Assembly: GCA_900546915.1 (NCBI GenBank)
Contig: UREY01000012.1
Location: 1-56,514 of the forward strand
From: an uncultured Eubacteriales bacterium
GTDB taxonomy: Bacteria; Bacillota; Clostridia; Oscillospirales; Oscillospiraceae
DNA: 56,514 nucleotides
Direction: 5' to 3'
Part shown: piece by piece, positions 40,720 to 49,570 of the stretch
Layout: each line of letters begins with the position of its first letter
How positions within the stretch are numbered: position 1 is the first letter of the stretch
Translations under genes and position numbers: made by a program
The notes under the pieces: generated by a model
Told to the model about the DNA's origin: nothing
Seen by the model: the letters and a program-made list of their open reading frames with translations, nothing else
Database searches by the model: none

Positions 40720-43190
40720 ACCTCTCCGGCCAGCTCCAGAGCCAGGGGAACGATCCCCACCCCATAGCCGGCATGGCCGTAAAAGGCGGTCGTCCCGTCG
40801 GTCAACACCGTCAGGGGCCAAAGCCCCGGCTCCACATACAGGGCCCGGGCCAAAGCGTCCAGGTCCGCACCGGCAAAATCCGTCTCCTGCACCTGTGCAT
40901 GAGGCAGGGCCGCAAGGGTCTTCTGCAGGGTGGGGTCCTGCCTGGCCTCGGGCCCCGGCACCAGCAGGAGCAGCTTAAGGCCGTGGTCCAAAGCCGCCCG
41001 TACCCGGCCGGCCGACTCCAGAAGCTCGTTGAGCACATGCTCCGTGGGCTCCGTGCCCACCTCCAGATACACCTGCAGCTGCAATCCGGAGCCGCCCACC
41101 GGCGGCTGCACCGGGAATCGGGCCAACATTTGCTCCGGCGTTCCCTGCCGCCGGGCAACCGGAATCTCCTTTCCGTCTCGGCTCAGCCGGAAGACGGTCT
41201 GCCGCACCAATTGGTTGCCGTTGGGCAGGCGGTTTGCCGCCGTCAGCCGGTAAAGGCCCAAAGGCAGCCGGTATTCCGGTCCGGCCTCTCCGCCCAGGTC
41301 CAGCGTCTGCCACCCAGCCGTCCACCGGGCGAGGGTCCAGCTCTGGCCATAGACCAGAGGCTCCCGGAGCCGGACCGTCAGCGTGCCCATGGGCTCCTCC
41401 GGCCCTGCCGCCTCCACCGTCACAAAGCCTTCGCCGGTCCAATACTGAGCCCGTCCGTCCACCGGGTCCAGCCTGGCCGGAACACCCAGAGTACGTAAAA
41501 CCGCCACAAACAGCAGCCGGCGGCCCTTGGCGTCCGCCGCGCCCAGCCGAAGCGCCGCAGCAGGCTGCAGCCACAGAACCGGCTGCCAGCGGCACCGACG
41601 CTCCGGAAAATGCTCTGTAATCCAGCTCCACAGCGCCTGCGGCTCCCGGCAGAACCGTTCCTTCTGCTCCCGGGTCAGGAAGTCGCAAATGGGCGCGCGC
41701 CAGGCGGTGAGCAGCTCAAAGCCAATCCGGGGGCACAGGACATAGGGCACAAACTCCGGCCGGTCCCGGCCCGGCAGGGCCAGCGCTCCGTCCAGATGGG
41801 CCTGCAGAACCTCCGGCCTGGCATCCCGCCAGTCCTTGGAGGCCAAGCTCAGCAAAAGCGCCCTGGCCCAAGGCCGCTTCGATTCGTCGTTTTCCCGGTA
41901 GAACTGCCACAGGGCCCCGGCATTTCCCCCGGCCATCCGGAACACCCGGTCCAAATCCGGGTCTCCCGTCCCATAATCCGGGCTCCAGTATCCTTCGATC
42001 CGGGTCAACCGGGCCTGCCGGGCCCGGCTCAGGACCTCCGCTTTTTCCCGGGCCTGTTCCGGTGTCAAAAAGCATCTGGTCTTATCTCCGGCAGGCGGCG
42101 CATAGAAGTCCCAGTCCCAGCTGCCCACCTCCGGTTCCGGCTGCCCGGGCTGCAAGACGCAAAAGGACCCGTCGGCCGCCTCCAAAGCGCACCAGGCAAA
42201 TCGTCCCTCCAGCTCCGCCTGAACCTGGAGACTGCCTATGCCCGTCTCCAGGCAGACCGTTCCGTCCTCCCCCGTCTCCAGGGCGGCAATCTGAGCGGCG
42301 CCGGCCATATTGACCACAAAGAACCGCACCAGGGCGCCCGGAGCCGGCCGCCCCCCGGCATCCTGCACCGCCACCTGCACCCGGGCCGTCTGCGCATATC
42401 GGGCCGTCTGGTTGTACATCCGGCACATCCCCTGCCGCTGGGTCAAGGCCTCGCCTTCCAGTCCCTGATCCACAAAGTCAAAAAAGGTCCGGCTGCACAC
42501 CAGCATCGCCCGGCTGGCGGCGCTGTTGAACCACCCTCGGTCCAAAATAGGTTCCGGTTCACATGCCCCCAGAAAATGCCAATTTCCCTCCACATACACC
42601 TCTACCCAGGCGTGATTGTCGTCGCAATGGCTCCACCAAGGCACATAAATCTGCCGGGCGGGAATCCCCACGGACCGCAGGGCCGTCACGCCGAAGGTGG
42701 ACTCCTCCCCGCAACGGCCCAGACCACAGAAATAGCAGGTGACGGGATTCATGGATCGGGTATCCGTCGTCTCATAGGTCATCTGCCGGGCACACCAGCG
42801 GTTCACAGCCAAAGCCGCCTCTCTTCCCGGCAGCCCCCGGATCTCCGGCTCCACCATGGCGGCAAAAAATTCCCGGCAGTCCACCAAATCCTCAGAGTTT
42901 ACCCGGGGGTAAAACACATGGTGCAGGAAAATGTCCTCCGGCACATCCCGGCAGTAGGGCGAATGCTCCCGCAGCCGGAGGGCATGGTCGGCATACCCCA
43001 GGAGCGCCTCAAAGGGCACGCTGGCCACATCGGAAGCCGGTAGCGTACCCAGGGCCAACTCCATCAGAATTCTTCGGTCGCCCTCCAGCTGCTCCAATTT
43101 TTCCTGGGCCAACCGGCCCGCCGCACCCAGCTCCGTTCGGGCCTCCTCCCAGCTTCTCCCAGCATAGCATTTGATTTTCTCACTCAGCAT
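40695..43190 (-). CDS. Large transglutaminase-like domain protein
   Basis: This encodes 831 residues. The transglutaminase/protease-like core is near residues 140-260, with RCGEESTFGVTALRSVGIPAR (cysteine) and HCDDNHAWVEVYVEGNWHFL (histidine) completing a papain-like triad. The rest comprises repeated beta-sandwich segments (for instance VQVAVQDAGGRPAPGALVRF and TLTVRLREPLVYGQSW) like those in eukaryote-like cytosolic or surface transglutaminase proteins. No signal peptide is visible, so it is probably cytoplasmic. The start at 43190 follows GGGAGGA and overlaps cutC by 7 bp. The function is unknown. It may be a hydrolase of peptides or isopeptide bonds. Confidence 0.83.
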   Translation of the reverse strand: MLSEKIKCYAGRSWEEARTELGAAGRLAQEKLEQLEGDRRILMELALGTLPASDVASVPFEALLGYADHALRLREHSPYCRDVPEDIFLHHVFYPRVNSEDLVDCREFFAAMVEPEIRGLPGREAALAVNRWCARQMTYETTDTRSMNPVTCYFCGLGRCGEESTFGVTALRSVGIPARQIYVPWWSHCDDNHAWVEVYVEGNWHFLGACEPEPILDRGWFNSAASRAMLVCSRTFFDFVDQGLEGEALTQRQGMCRMYNQTARYAQTARVQVAVQDAGGRPAPGALVRFFVVNMAGAAQIAALETGEDGTVCLETGIGSLQVQAELEGRFAWCALEAADGSFCVLQPGQPEPEVGSWDWDFYAPPAGDKTRCFLTPEQAREKAEVLSRARQARLTRIEGYWSPDYGTGDPDLDRVFRMAGGNAGALWQFYRENDESKRPWARALLLSLASKDWRDARPEVLQAHLDGALALPGRDRPEFVPYVLCPRIGFELLTAWRAPICDFLTREQKERFCREPQALWSWITEHFPERRCRWQPVLWLQPAAALRLGAADAKGRRLLFVAVLRTLGVPARLDPVDGRAQYWTGEGFVTVEAAGPEEPMGTLTVRLREPLVYGQSWTLARWTAGWQTLDLGGEAGPEYRLPLGLYRLTAANRLPNGNQLVRQTVFRLSRDGKEIPVARRQGTPEQMLARFPVQPPVGGSGLQLQVYLEVGTEPTEHVLNELLESAGRVRAALDHGLKLLLLVPGPEARQDPTLQKTLAALPHAQVQETDFAGADLDALARALYVEPGLWPLTVLTDGTTAFYGHAGYGVGIVPLALELAGEVKKAPAAK

Positions 43191-43942
43191 AGAATTTCCT
43201 CCCGTAGCGCTGCAGCCGCCGCCCGAACCTGCGCCTCGCTGGTTTGCCAAATGGTAAACTCATCCAAACCGGGCAGTCCCATGGGAACGCCTTCCCGCCG
43301 GAACGTCATACCGCTGGGTTGCGTGATCTTCCCGCTCATATGGAACGTATCCAGGGGATATTGCGCCCGCAGGCGGCGAATTACGTCTGCCTGGACGCCG
43401 CCGCCGGCCATAATGGAAAGAGGTTGGCCCTCCTCCAAAAGCGCCCCCAGGTAAGACCGGCCGGTCCAGCAATCGGCGGCCTGGCCGCTGGTCAACACGG
43501 TGTCCAGCCCCAGCTGGGCCGCCTCCCGGAGGGTGCGTCTCCCGTCCCGGCATACGTCAAAAGCCCGGTGCAGAGTCAAGCCCCTGCCTCCGGCCGCCCG
43601 CACCAGCCGCTCCAGATTCCTACCGTCCAAATCACCCTCCGGCGTCAGGCAACCTATGACAAAGCCGTCCGCCCCCGCCGCCGCCAGCCGGGGAATTTGC
43701 GTCTCCATCAGACGGATTTCCTCCTCCGTATAGAGAAAATCCCCAAACCGAGGCCGCATGAGGCAGCGAATGGGGAGCTCCGTCTCCCGCCGGATCTGCT
43801 CCAATAGCGCCACATCCGGCGTCAATCCCCCGACTATGAGGCAGCTGCACAGCTCCAGCCGGTCCGCGCCGCCCCGCACTGCCGCCATGGCGGAGGCAAA
43901 GCTGTCTACACAAACCTCCAGGCAAGTCTTCTTTTTACACAT
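43184..43942 (-). CDS. cutC: CutC family protein (copper homeostasis by name)
   Basis: This encodes 252 residues with the TIM-barrel CutC fold. It has LEVCVDSFASAMAAVRGGADRLELC at the start, PIRCLMRPRFGDFLYTEEEI, GFVIGCLTPEGDLD, TLHRAFDVC and the closing segments VLTSGQAADC and IMAGGGVQADVI. The family was linked to copper tolerance, but its biochemical role is unsettled. AAGGAGC precedes the start. It overlaps the downstream transglutaminase-like gene and follows the DUF3786 gene by 34 bp, so it may be read through from the acetyl-CoA pathway genes. Confidence 0.93.
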   Translation of the reverse strand: MCKKKTCLEVCVDSFASAMAAVRGGADRLELCSCLIVGGLTPDVALLEQIRRETELPIRCLMRPRFGDFLYTEEEIRLMETQIPRLAAAGADGFVIGCLTPEGDLDGRNLERLVRAAGGRGLTLHRAFDVCRDGRRTLREAAQLGLDTVLTSGQAADCWTGRSYLGALLEEGQPLSIMAGGGVQADVIRRLRAQYPLDTFHMSGKITQPSGMTFRREGVPMGLPGLDEFTIWQTSEAQVRAAAAALREEILC

Positions 43943-43976
43943 AAATTTTGTGCTCCTTGTCTTGTAGATGGAAAAG

Positions 43977-44588
43977 CTACATAGCGCTTTTGATATGAGA
44001 AATCAGGATGTCGCCCGCCACCACCCGGTCCTCGGGAGCAAAGCCCTGGGCAAAATTGCCGGTATAGAGCAGCTGGGCGCTGGGCGGGAATTCCTCATCC
44101 CCCGCCCACACCAGAACGGCCATGGCAAACGGTCCGAAAAAAGGAAAGACATAGCCTGCATCCCCATGGGGCAGAGGCTCGGCTCCCAGCTTTTCACAAG
44201 CTGCCCGAAACGCAGCCAGCCGGGTCCCGAAGGTGAAGGCGGCCCGGGTCAGACAGCGACCGGTGAAGGGCTGGATGTACAGCTCTCCCCAGGGCATCTC
44301 CCGGAAGGTTTTCCACTGCCCCGGATCCGGCAGTTCCTTGGCCTCCAGCAGGCAGCGCAGGAGAAAGGTCTGGAGGGGAAGGGCGGGCAGAGCGCCTCCG
44401 TCCCGGGGGGAAAGAGCGTAGTCCGGCCAAAGGATGTCATAGGTCCTACCCAACAGCGTCAGGGTAAACTGCCGGCCGTCAAAGGCAACCGACGGCAGCC
44501 GCTTCAACGCGGCCTGCGGATCCAAATCGTGAAACAAGCCCACATAGTGGGAAAACGGTACCTCTTCCTTGTGGTTCTCAACTGGCAT
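43977..44588 (-). CDS. DUF3786 protein linked to the acetyl-CoA pathway
   Basis: This encodes 203 residues, from ATG 44588 because AGGAG lies nine bases upstream. The ATG at 44594 is too close to it. It matches the DUF3786 pattern with LPSVAFDGRQFTLTLLGRTYDILWPD near the N-terminus, PWGELYIQPFTGRCLTRAAFTFG in the middle and the C-terminal DRVVAGDILISHIKSAM. The family is uncharacterised but often occurs beside corrinoid or CO dehydrogenase genes in acetogens. Here it follows the corrinoid-protein activator gene by 49 bp. It is probably cytoplasmic. Confidence 0.85.
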   Translation of the reverse strand: MPVENHKEEVPFSHYVGLFHDLDPQAALKRLPSVAFDGRQFTLTLLGRTYDILWPDYALSPRDGGALPALPLQTFLLRCLLEAKELPDPGQWKTFREMPWGELYIQPFTGRCLTRAAFTFGTRLAAFRAACEKLGAEPLPHGDAGYVFPFFGPFAMAVLVWAGDEEFPPSAQLLYTGNFAQGFAPEDRVVAGDILISHIKSAM

Positions 44589-44637
44589 GTGCATGTTCTC
44601 CTATTTTCCAAAAGTAGATGATCAAATTTCCGAAACG

Positions 44638-46566
44638 CTACGCCTCCTGCACGCTGTGGGGGAAGAGCTGCCGGTTGGTGTGGGGCAGGAAGCAGGCCGC
44701 TACAAAAGCGTCCATATAGCCGGGGTGGGTGGACAGCTCCATATAGGTCATGTTTCTGGCCACCTCAGCCACCTTTTCCGCTGCCTGATCGGACAACGCC
44801 ATGGCATAGGCCCCGGTCAGAGAGGAGTTACCGATGTAACGGAATTTTTCCAAAGGCACGTCGGGGAACATCCCGATGTTCACCGCATGGGCCATGTTGA
44901 TGCCCGAGCCAATGCCGCCGGCCACGTAAATCCGGTCAATGCAATCCACCGTCATATCCACCGCATTCAGCAGGGTCTCAATGGCGGAGAAGATCGCGCC
45001 CTTGGCTCGGATAAAGTTGTCGATGTCCACCTCGTTCAGGGCTATCTCCCGCTCCGCGGCGGATTCCTGAGGATGTGCCAGGATGTACCGTCCCATCCCG
45101 TGGCGGTCCCGGGCCACCCGGGGCCCCTCTTTGACAAACAGGCCCTTGGCATTGATGATGCCGCAACGGTACAGCTCGGAAATGGTGTCGATGATGCCGG
45201 AGCCGCACAGGCCCACCGGCTTTTGACCCGCTTCCCCTACGATGTGAAACGTGGGTTCCATGGTATCCCGGTCTATGGCGCAGGCCTCAATGGCCCCATC
45301 GGTGGCCCGCATCCCGCAGGAGATGTCGCCGCCTTCGAAGGCCGGACCGGCTGAACAGGCGCAGGAAACCAAAAAGTCCTCATTTCCAAAGGCAATTTCG
45401 CCATTGGTTCCCAGGTCAATGAACAGACTGAATTCCGGCTGATTCCAGATTAAGCTGGCAAAGACACCGGCGGTGATGTCGCCGCCCACATAGGAACCAA
45501 TGTTGGGGGCAATCCTGACCGGAGCCATGGGATTGGCCGGGAGCTTCAGGTCCCCGGCTCTCAGGCCCTGCCAGGAGAAGAAGGAGGGAATATACGGCTC
45601 CATCCGCACCGGACCTGCGTCCACACCCACAAACAGGTGATTCATGGTGGTATTGGCAGCCACGCAAAGCTGCAATATGCTCCGGGCGGAGATGCCCGCC
45701 GTCCGGCACAAGTTGGTCAGCAGCGGAACCAGGGTTTCCTTTCCAATGGCATCTTGAAGCTTCTTTCGCCCGCCGGGTTTGCCCTGCTCAATAATCCGGT
45801 TGATCACATCGGCCCCGTAGCGGATTTGCCCGTTGCCGCCGGAGCCCTTGGCCACAATCTTTCCCCCAGGCAGCTCCGCCAGAACGGCGGAAACCGTGGT
45901 CGTACCGATGTCAATGGCAGCGGCATACATGCCCGTATCCGCCGGTCCGGTCAGGCTCAAAATGACAAACCGGTCTTCCTCCAGTCGTCCCTTGACGCAA
46001 ACCCGGAAATCATATTGACGTAACGTCTCAGCCAGACGCACCATCACCGAATGGGGAATCTCCACCCGGCTTACCCCGGCCGCTTCGCAAACCGCCCGGG
46101 TCAGGCGCTCGTCATCCGGCAGGGTATCGTCCAGACTGGGCTCCGCCAGGGCCACGGTCAACGCCCGAAATCCGGTTTCAAATGCGATTCCCGCCGCCTG
46201 GACATCTTCCTGGATGGCTGTAAACAGCGCCACCTCCTCCGGGGAGGACAAGTCCGCCGTCTTCATGCGGCTCTGGTAGGCCGACGCAATATCCGGCACC
46301 AAAATTTCCGCATCGGATACCACTTTGCACCCGCAGGCCAGGCGCCATCCTGCCTGATACTCCTCCGGGGAGATGTGGCGGGAGGGGCTGCTGTCTACCT
46401 CGCCGGAGAGCAGGCGCACCCGGCATTTGCCGCAGGAGCCGTTGCCGGAGCAGGGGGCGTCAATGGCCACGTTGCCCCGTCGGGCCAGCTCCAGCAGAGA
46501 ATCTCCGGCATTGGCCTCCAAAACCACCGGATTTCCGCCCTCAATTTGAAAGGTTATCTGGTACAT
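44638..46566 (-). CDS. ASKHA-type reductive activator of corrinoid protein (RACo-like)
   Basis: This encodes 642 residues. The N-terminal ferredoxin domain binds a [2Fe-2S] cluster with C39, C45, C48 and C78 or C80 (APCSGNGSCGKCRV, RLACGC). The long C-terminal ASKHA/DUF4445 domain (from about residue 210, with AAIDIGTTTVSAVLAELPGG, DLGTNGEIAFGN and GLCGSGIIDTISEL) binds ATP. Such enzymes re-reduce the inactive Co(II) corrinoid protein at the expense of ATP in methyl transfer. GTGAGGAGAAG precedes the start. It lies downstream of the corrinoid-protein genes, across a 690-bp gap, and upstream of DUF3786. Its likely client is the AcsC-AcsD corrinoid protein. Confidence 0.92.
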   Translation of the reverse strand: MYQITFQIEGGNPVVLEANAGDSLLELARRGNVAIDAPCSGNGSCGKCRVRLLSGEVDSSPSRHISPEEYQAGWRLACGCKVVSDAEILVPDIASAYQSRMKTADLSSPEEVALFTAIQEDVQAAGIAFETGFRALTVALAEPSLDDTLPDDERLTRAVCEAAGVSRVEIPHSVMVRLAETLRQYDFRVCVKGRLEEDRFVILSLTGPADTGMYAAAIDIGTTTVSAVLAELPGGKIVAKGSGGNGQIRYGADVINRIIEQGKPGGRKKLQDAIGKETLVPLLTNLCRTAGISARSILQLCVAANTTMNHLFVGVDAGPVRMEPYIPSFFSWQGLRAGDLKLPANPMAPVRIAPNIGSYVGGDITAGVFASLIWNQPEFSLFIDLGTNGEIAFGNEDFLVSCACSAGPAFEGGDISCGMRATDGAIEACAIDRDTMEPTFHIVGEAGQKPVGLCGSGIIDTISELYRCGIINAKGLFVKEGPRVARDRHGMGRYILAHPQESAAEREIALNEVDIDNFIRAKGAIFSAIETLLNAVDMTVDCIDRIYVAGGIGSGINMAHAVNIGMFPDVPLEKFRYIGNSSLTGAYAMALSDQAAEKVAEVARNMTYMELSTHPGYMDAFVAACFLPHTNRQLFPHSVQEA

Positions 46567-47210
46567 AAGATCTTCTCCTCACTTTTCAAAATCACAACGA
46601 AGCTTTTCACTCTTCTGTTCCGCTTTTTCCCGAGGATTTCAACGTCAGGCGGCACACCGGCTTCTGTCGAGACTCTGTAACCGGGTCTCAGAAAAGCAAC
46701 TGCCGCACAGGCCGCTTGCGCAAAGCGCCGGGCAAACAGGAAGGGCCGTGTCTGCGCCTCTCCCATCGGCCGGTGGAAATCCGCACCACCTTCCGTTGCC
46801 TTTTCCACCTTGTGAATAACCTATGCCAAGACTAAAAAGCGGCGCGGCAGGTTTCCCCGCCGCGCCGGGCCGGGTGCGGTCATATCCATTGAGAGCTCTG
46901 AACATGGTGGTTCCGCTCTGTCCTCTCATTGCTACAGTCGGCAACAGCCGTCCCCACACCGGTCATGCGGCTCATACCACAGAGGACTTCCGCCCTCCCA
47001 TTCCGTCACTCCAACACTTCGCACTTCCGCGCTTCATCGGGAGATCCGGCCCCACCGGAGCGGGGCGCAAGCCACTCCCATTTCCACAGCACCGCCTGAA
47101 CACCCGGGTTGTCTCCCTGAGCGAAACCAAGGACCTGCGCTTGATCTAAAATTTCCGCAAATCACTGTCCGGCACTCCCCTTTGCTTCGCTCAAGATGAC
47201 ACAGCACAAC
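46567..47210 (-). other. 690-bp gene-free interval with a candidate small RNA
   Basis: No reading frame here has a convincing ribosome-binding site or family. On the minus strand, sequence between the acsC-acsE terminator and 46834 contains many complementary GC-rich segments and ends in a strong terminator (46834-46866). Between that terminator and the activator gene the sequence is GC-rich without a clear promoter. Short sequence near 47185 (CTTCGCTCAAGATGAC) resembles dispersed intergenic repeats seen in related genomes, from memory only. Confidence 0.4.
46834..46866 (-). terminator. Terminator without an assigned gene
   Basis: A perfect 8-bp GC stem (46841-46848 with 46859-46866), a 10-nt loop and, on the minus strand, GCTTTTTAG. 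It lies 390 bp downstream of the acsC-acsE stop codon, past that gene's own terminator, so it probably ends a separate transcript. Confidence 0.7.
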
Positions 47211-47237
47211 GGCCGGGAGGGAGCTTCCCTCCCGGCC
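47211..47237 (-). terminator. Hairpin after the acsC-acsE fusion gene
   Basis: A perfect 11-bp GC stem (47211-47221 with 47227-47237) with a 5-nt loop lies 17 bp after the stop codon at 47255. On the minus strand it is followed by GTTGTGC, a poor T tract, so it may mainly protect the mRNA end. Confidence 0.6.
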
Positions 47238-47254
47238 ACGGGATTCTATGAAAC

Positions 47255-49549
47255 TTACAGCTCCAGATAGGAGTCGGAGTACAGCACGTGGTTCTTGATG
47301 ATGTCGCAGGTCTTAATGGTCTCCATCAGCCGCAGGTCGCAGGGGTTCACAATGGCGGAGGTCAGACCTTGCATCATAGCCATTGCTACCAGCGTAGCGT
47401 CCATGATGGGACGCAGGGTCTTGGGCGCGCCGTTGGAGTTGTTGGACAGACCGCCGGTGGACTTCAGGCCCTCGTCGGAGAACAGCTTAATGGCGTTCAG
47501 GACATCCATCTGCTTGTCCTGCATGCCCTTGACCACCAGGAACAGGGGGTCAAACCACAGGTCCGTCGCTTCCATACCCAGAGACAGGCCGCGCTCGAGC
47601 ATGTTGTGGCAATGCATCATCCGCTCCTCGTTGTCCTTGGCGATGCCGTCGGCAGAGCACAGGGCGATGACGATGGCGTCGTTGGCAGCGGCCAGATCGA
47701 TGTTTTCAATCCGGGAGCCGGCGTCGGCGGAGTTCACGATGGGCTTGCCGTTGGACCGGTTGTAGACCTTGATGCCGGCCTCGATGGCCTTCTTGTTGGC
47801 GGTATCCAGGGCCAGGGGCACGTTGTTGAAGTTCTGCTGCAGCAGCTGCACCGCCCACATCATGCGCTCCGGGCCGTCCTTCTCGGCAGGGCCGATGTTG
47901 ACATCCAGGTACGTAGCGCCGGCGGCAATCTGCTCGGCAGCCCGCTTCAAAATGGGGCCGGGATCCCGCTCGTCCATGGCCTTGCGGATGGCGGGGCTGA
48001 TGCAGTGGATCCGCTCGCCGATGGTGACAAAGGTCTGCGCCTCAGGATTGTGGCCCTTATAGGTCACACCCATGTCCACCACCTCGATGGCGGGCACCTT
48101 CAGCTTCAGCTCCTCAAAGTTCAGGGGCTGATCCTCCTCCGGAGCAGCCTCCGGTGCGGGCGCGGCAACGGCGGCGGCCGCCTCGGCCTCCTCCGCTCCG
48201 GCCAGGTACTCCTTGTCCTTCAGGAACTTGGGCAGCTGCACCGCCTCGGTGGGGCCAACTACAATGCGCCAGCCGGGGAGCTTCTCCTGAATCTCGCCCT
48301 TCATAACCGCCACCTTACCGGGGATGATCAGAGTCCGGGACTTAATCTTATTGTTGATGTCGTTCTCATCAAAGAACTTCTTAATGGTGGAAGCGGAGAA
48401 CTTGCCGGCCGCCCAAGCGGTCAGCACCGACATGCCGGAGGCGTCGGCGATCAGCAGATTCACAGGGCAGTTGCTCCGCTCCATCTCACCGGAAACCAGG
48501 AAGTATGTCAAGGCGAAGTCTACCGTCAGAGCGCAGACGCTGTTCTCGTCGGCGCCGTTGAGCGCATAGACCTTGGCTTCCACCTTCATCGGCTTCTGGG
48601 GATCGGTAAAGATGTTCTGCCGCAGGCCGTACAGAGGCAGGGCCTCGGCGTAGGTCATGTGCTCCATGACGATGATGGAGCCGTATTTCTCCGTGAACAT
48701 GGCGGCATACGCCGTCTGCAGGCGGGAGTCTCCCTTGGCAAACCGGGTCAGGTTTACGAGGGAGGGGTAACCGAAGGAACGGTCGCCATCCTTCAGCGCA
48801 GTCCGGCGGACGATGACCGCATTGGCCAAGGTCTCCTTGGCCGTCTTGCCGGTGACGTCCAGGATCAGGTTCTTGTTCCCGGCCTCTTCCAGCTTCTTGA
48901 CCAGATCGTACAGGTCGGAGAGATTCTCCGCGTACAGGCCCAGGGTCACGCCGTACTCCTGCGCCAGGCCGTTCATGGCCTCCCAGTTCTCCAGCGTGCA
49001 ACCGTCCAGAATGGGCTTGGTGTCCTTGCAGACCTCCAGGGCGGCCTTGGCGGCCTCCACGTCCCAGCATTCCAGGACGATGGCCCGGTCGGCGGCGACC
49101 GCCTTCTTCACCAACTCTACGTACTTGTCCACTCCGTTGCCCACATAGGAGCAGAACAGGAATTCCACAAACATCCGCTCGCCGATGCGCTCATAGTCCA
49201 CCTGCTTCATCTCAGCGATTTTCGCGTCGATCTCCTCGGGGGACATGCAGGTGCACAGGTTGACGGCAAACAGGTTTTTGGAGACCAGGGTTTTCTCGTG
49301 GCGGAACAGGACCGTCTCGCCGCCCAGCTTGTGGGCATTGGCGCCGGTGCCTACCTCCAGCGTCTTCATGGGAGGCGCCGTCGCCTCGGACAGCTTGGCC
49401 ACCGCGTCGGGCGCAAAATAGGGACACTTCTCCAGGGGCAACGCACCCTGGGCGACCTTCATACAGAAGGCCATACAAGTGGGACAGCCGCACTCCTTAC
49501 AGTTCTTCTTGGGAGACAGCTTAAAAATATCAAGACCTTTCAAAGCCAT
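47255..49549 (-). CDS. acsC-acsE: Fusion of corrinoid iron-sulfur protein large subunit and methyl-THF methyltransferase (AcsC-AcsE)
   Basis: This encodes 764 residues. Residues 1 to about 447 are AcsC, the gamma subunit of the corrinoid iron-sulfur protein. An N-terminal [4Fe-4S] motif (C17, C20, C25, C42 in NCKECGCPTC...KCPYF) is followed by a TIM-barrel and the corrinoid-binding domain. An alanine/proline/glutamate linker (about 448-476) and 30 further residues connect to a complete AcsE-like pterin-binding domain (507-764). That domain has FVTIGERIH, LDVNIGPAEKDG, LALDTANKKAIE, FDPL and GLSNNSNG, covering the folate-contacting positions of AcsE. In other acetogens these are separate proteins. 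AAGGAGG precedes the start. It would pass methyl groups from methyl-THF to its own cobamide. Confidence 0.93.
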   Translation of the reverse strand: MALKGLDIFKLSPKKNCKECGCPTCMAFCMKVAQGALPLEKCPYFAPDAVAKLSEATAPPMKTLEVGTGANAHKLGGETVLFRHEKTLVSKNLFAVNLCTCMSPEEIDAKIAEMKQVDYERIGERMFVEFLFCSYVGNGVDKYVELVKKAVAADRAIVLECWDVEAAKAALEVCKDTKPILDGCTLENWEAMNGLAQEYGVTLGLYAENLSDLYDLVKKLEEAGNKNLILDVTGKTAKETLANAVIVRRTALKDGDRSFGYPSLVNLTRFAKGDSRLQTAYAAMFTEKYGSIIVMEHMTYAEALPLYGLRQNIFTDPQKPMKVEAKVYALNGADENSVCALTVDFALTYFLVSGEMERSNCPVNLLIADASGMSVLTAWAAGKFSASTIKKFFDENDINNKIKSRTLIIPGKVAVMKGEIQEKLPGWRIVVGPTEAVQLPKFLKDKEYLAGAEEAEAAAAVAAPAPEAAPEEDQPLNFEELKLKVPAIEVVDMGVTYKGHNPEAQTFVTIGERIHCISPAIRKAMDERDPGPILKRAAEQIAAGATYLDVNIGPAEKDGPERMMWAVQLLQQNFNNVPLALDTANKKAIEAGIKVYNRSNGKPIVNSADAGSRIENIDLAAANDAIVIALCSADGIAKDNEERMMHCHNMLERGLSLGMEATDLWFDPLFLVVKGMQDKQMDVLNAIKLFSDEGLKSTGGLSNNSNGAPKTLRPIMDATLVAMAMMQGLTSAIVNPCDLRLMETIKTCDIIKNHVLYSDSYLEL

Positions 49550-49570
49550 TGTTATGTTCCTCCTTCCCGA

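Noticed and set aside
46567..46830. Cobalamin riboswitch upstream of the corrinoid-protein activator
   Set aside because: GC-rich stems are present but the conserved B12-box and the receptor-loop sequences are not recognisable.
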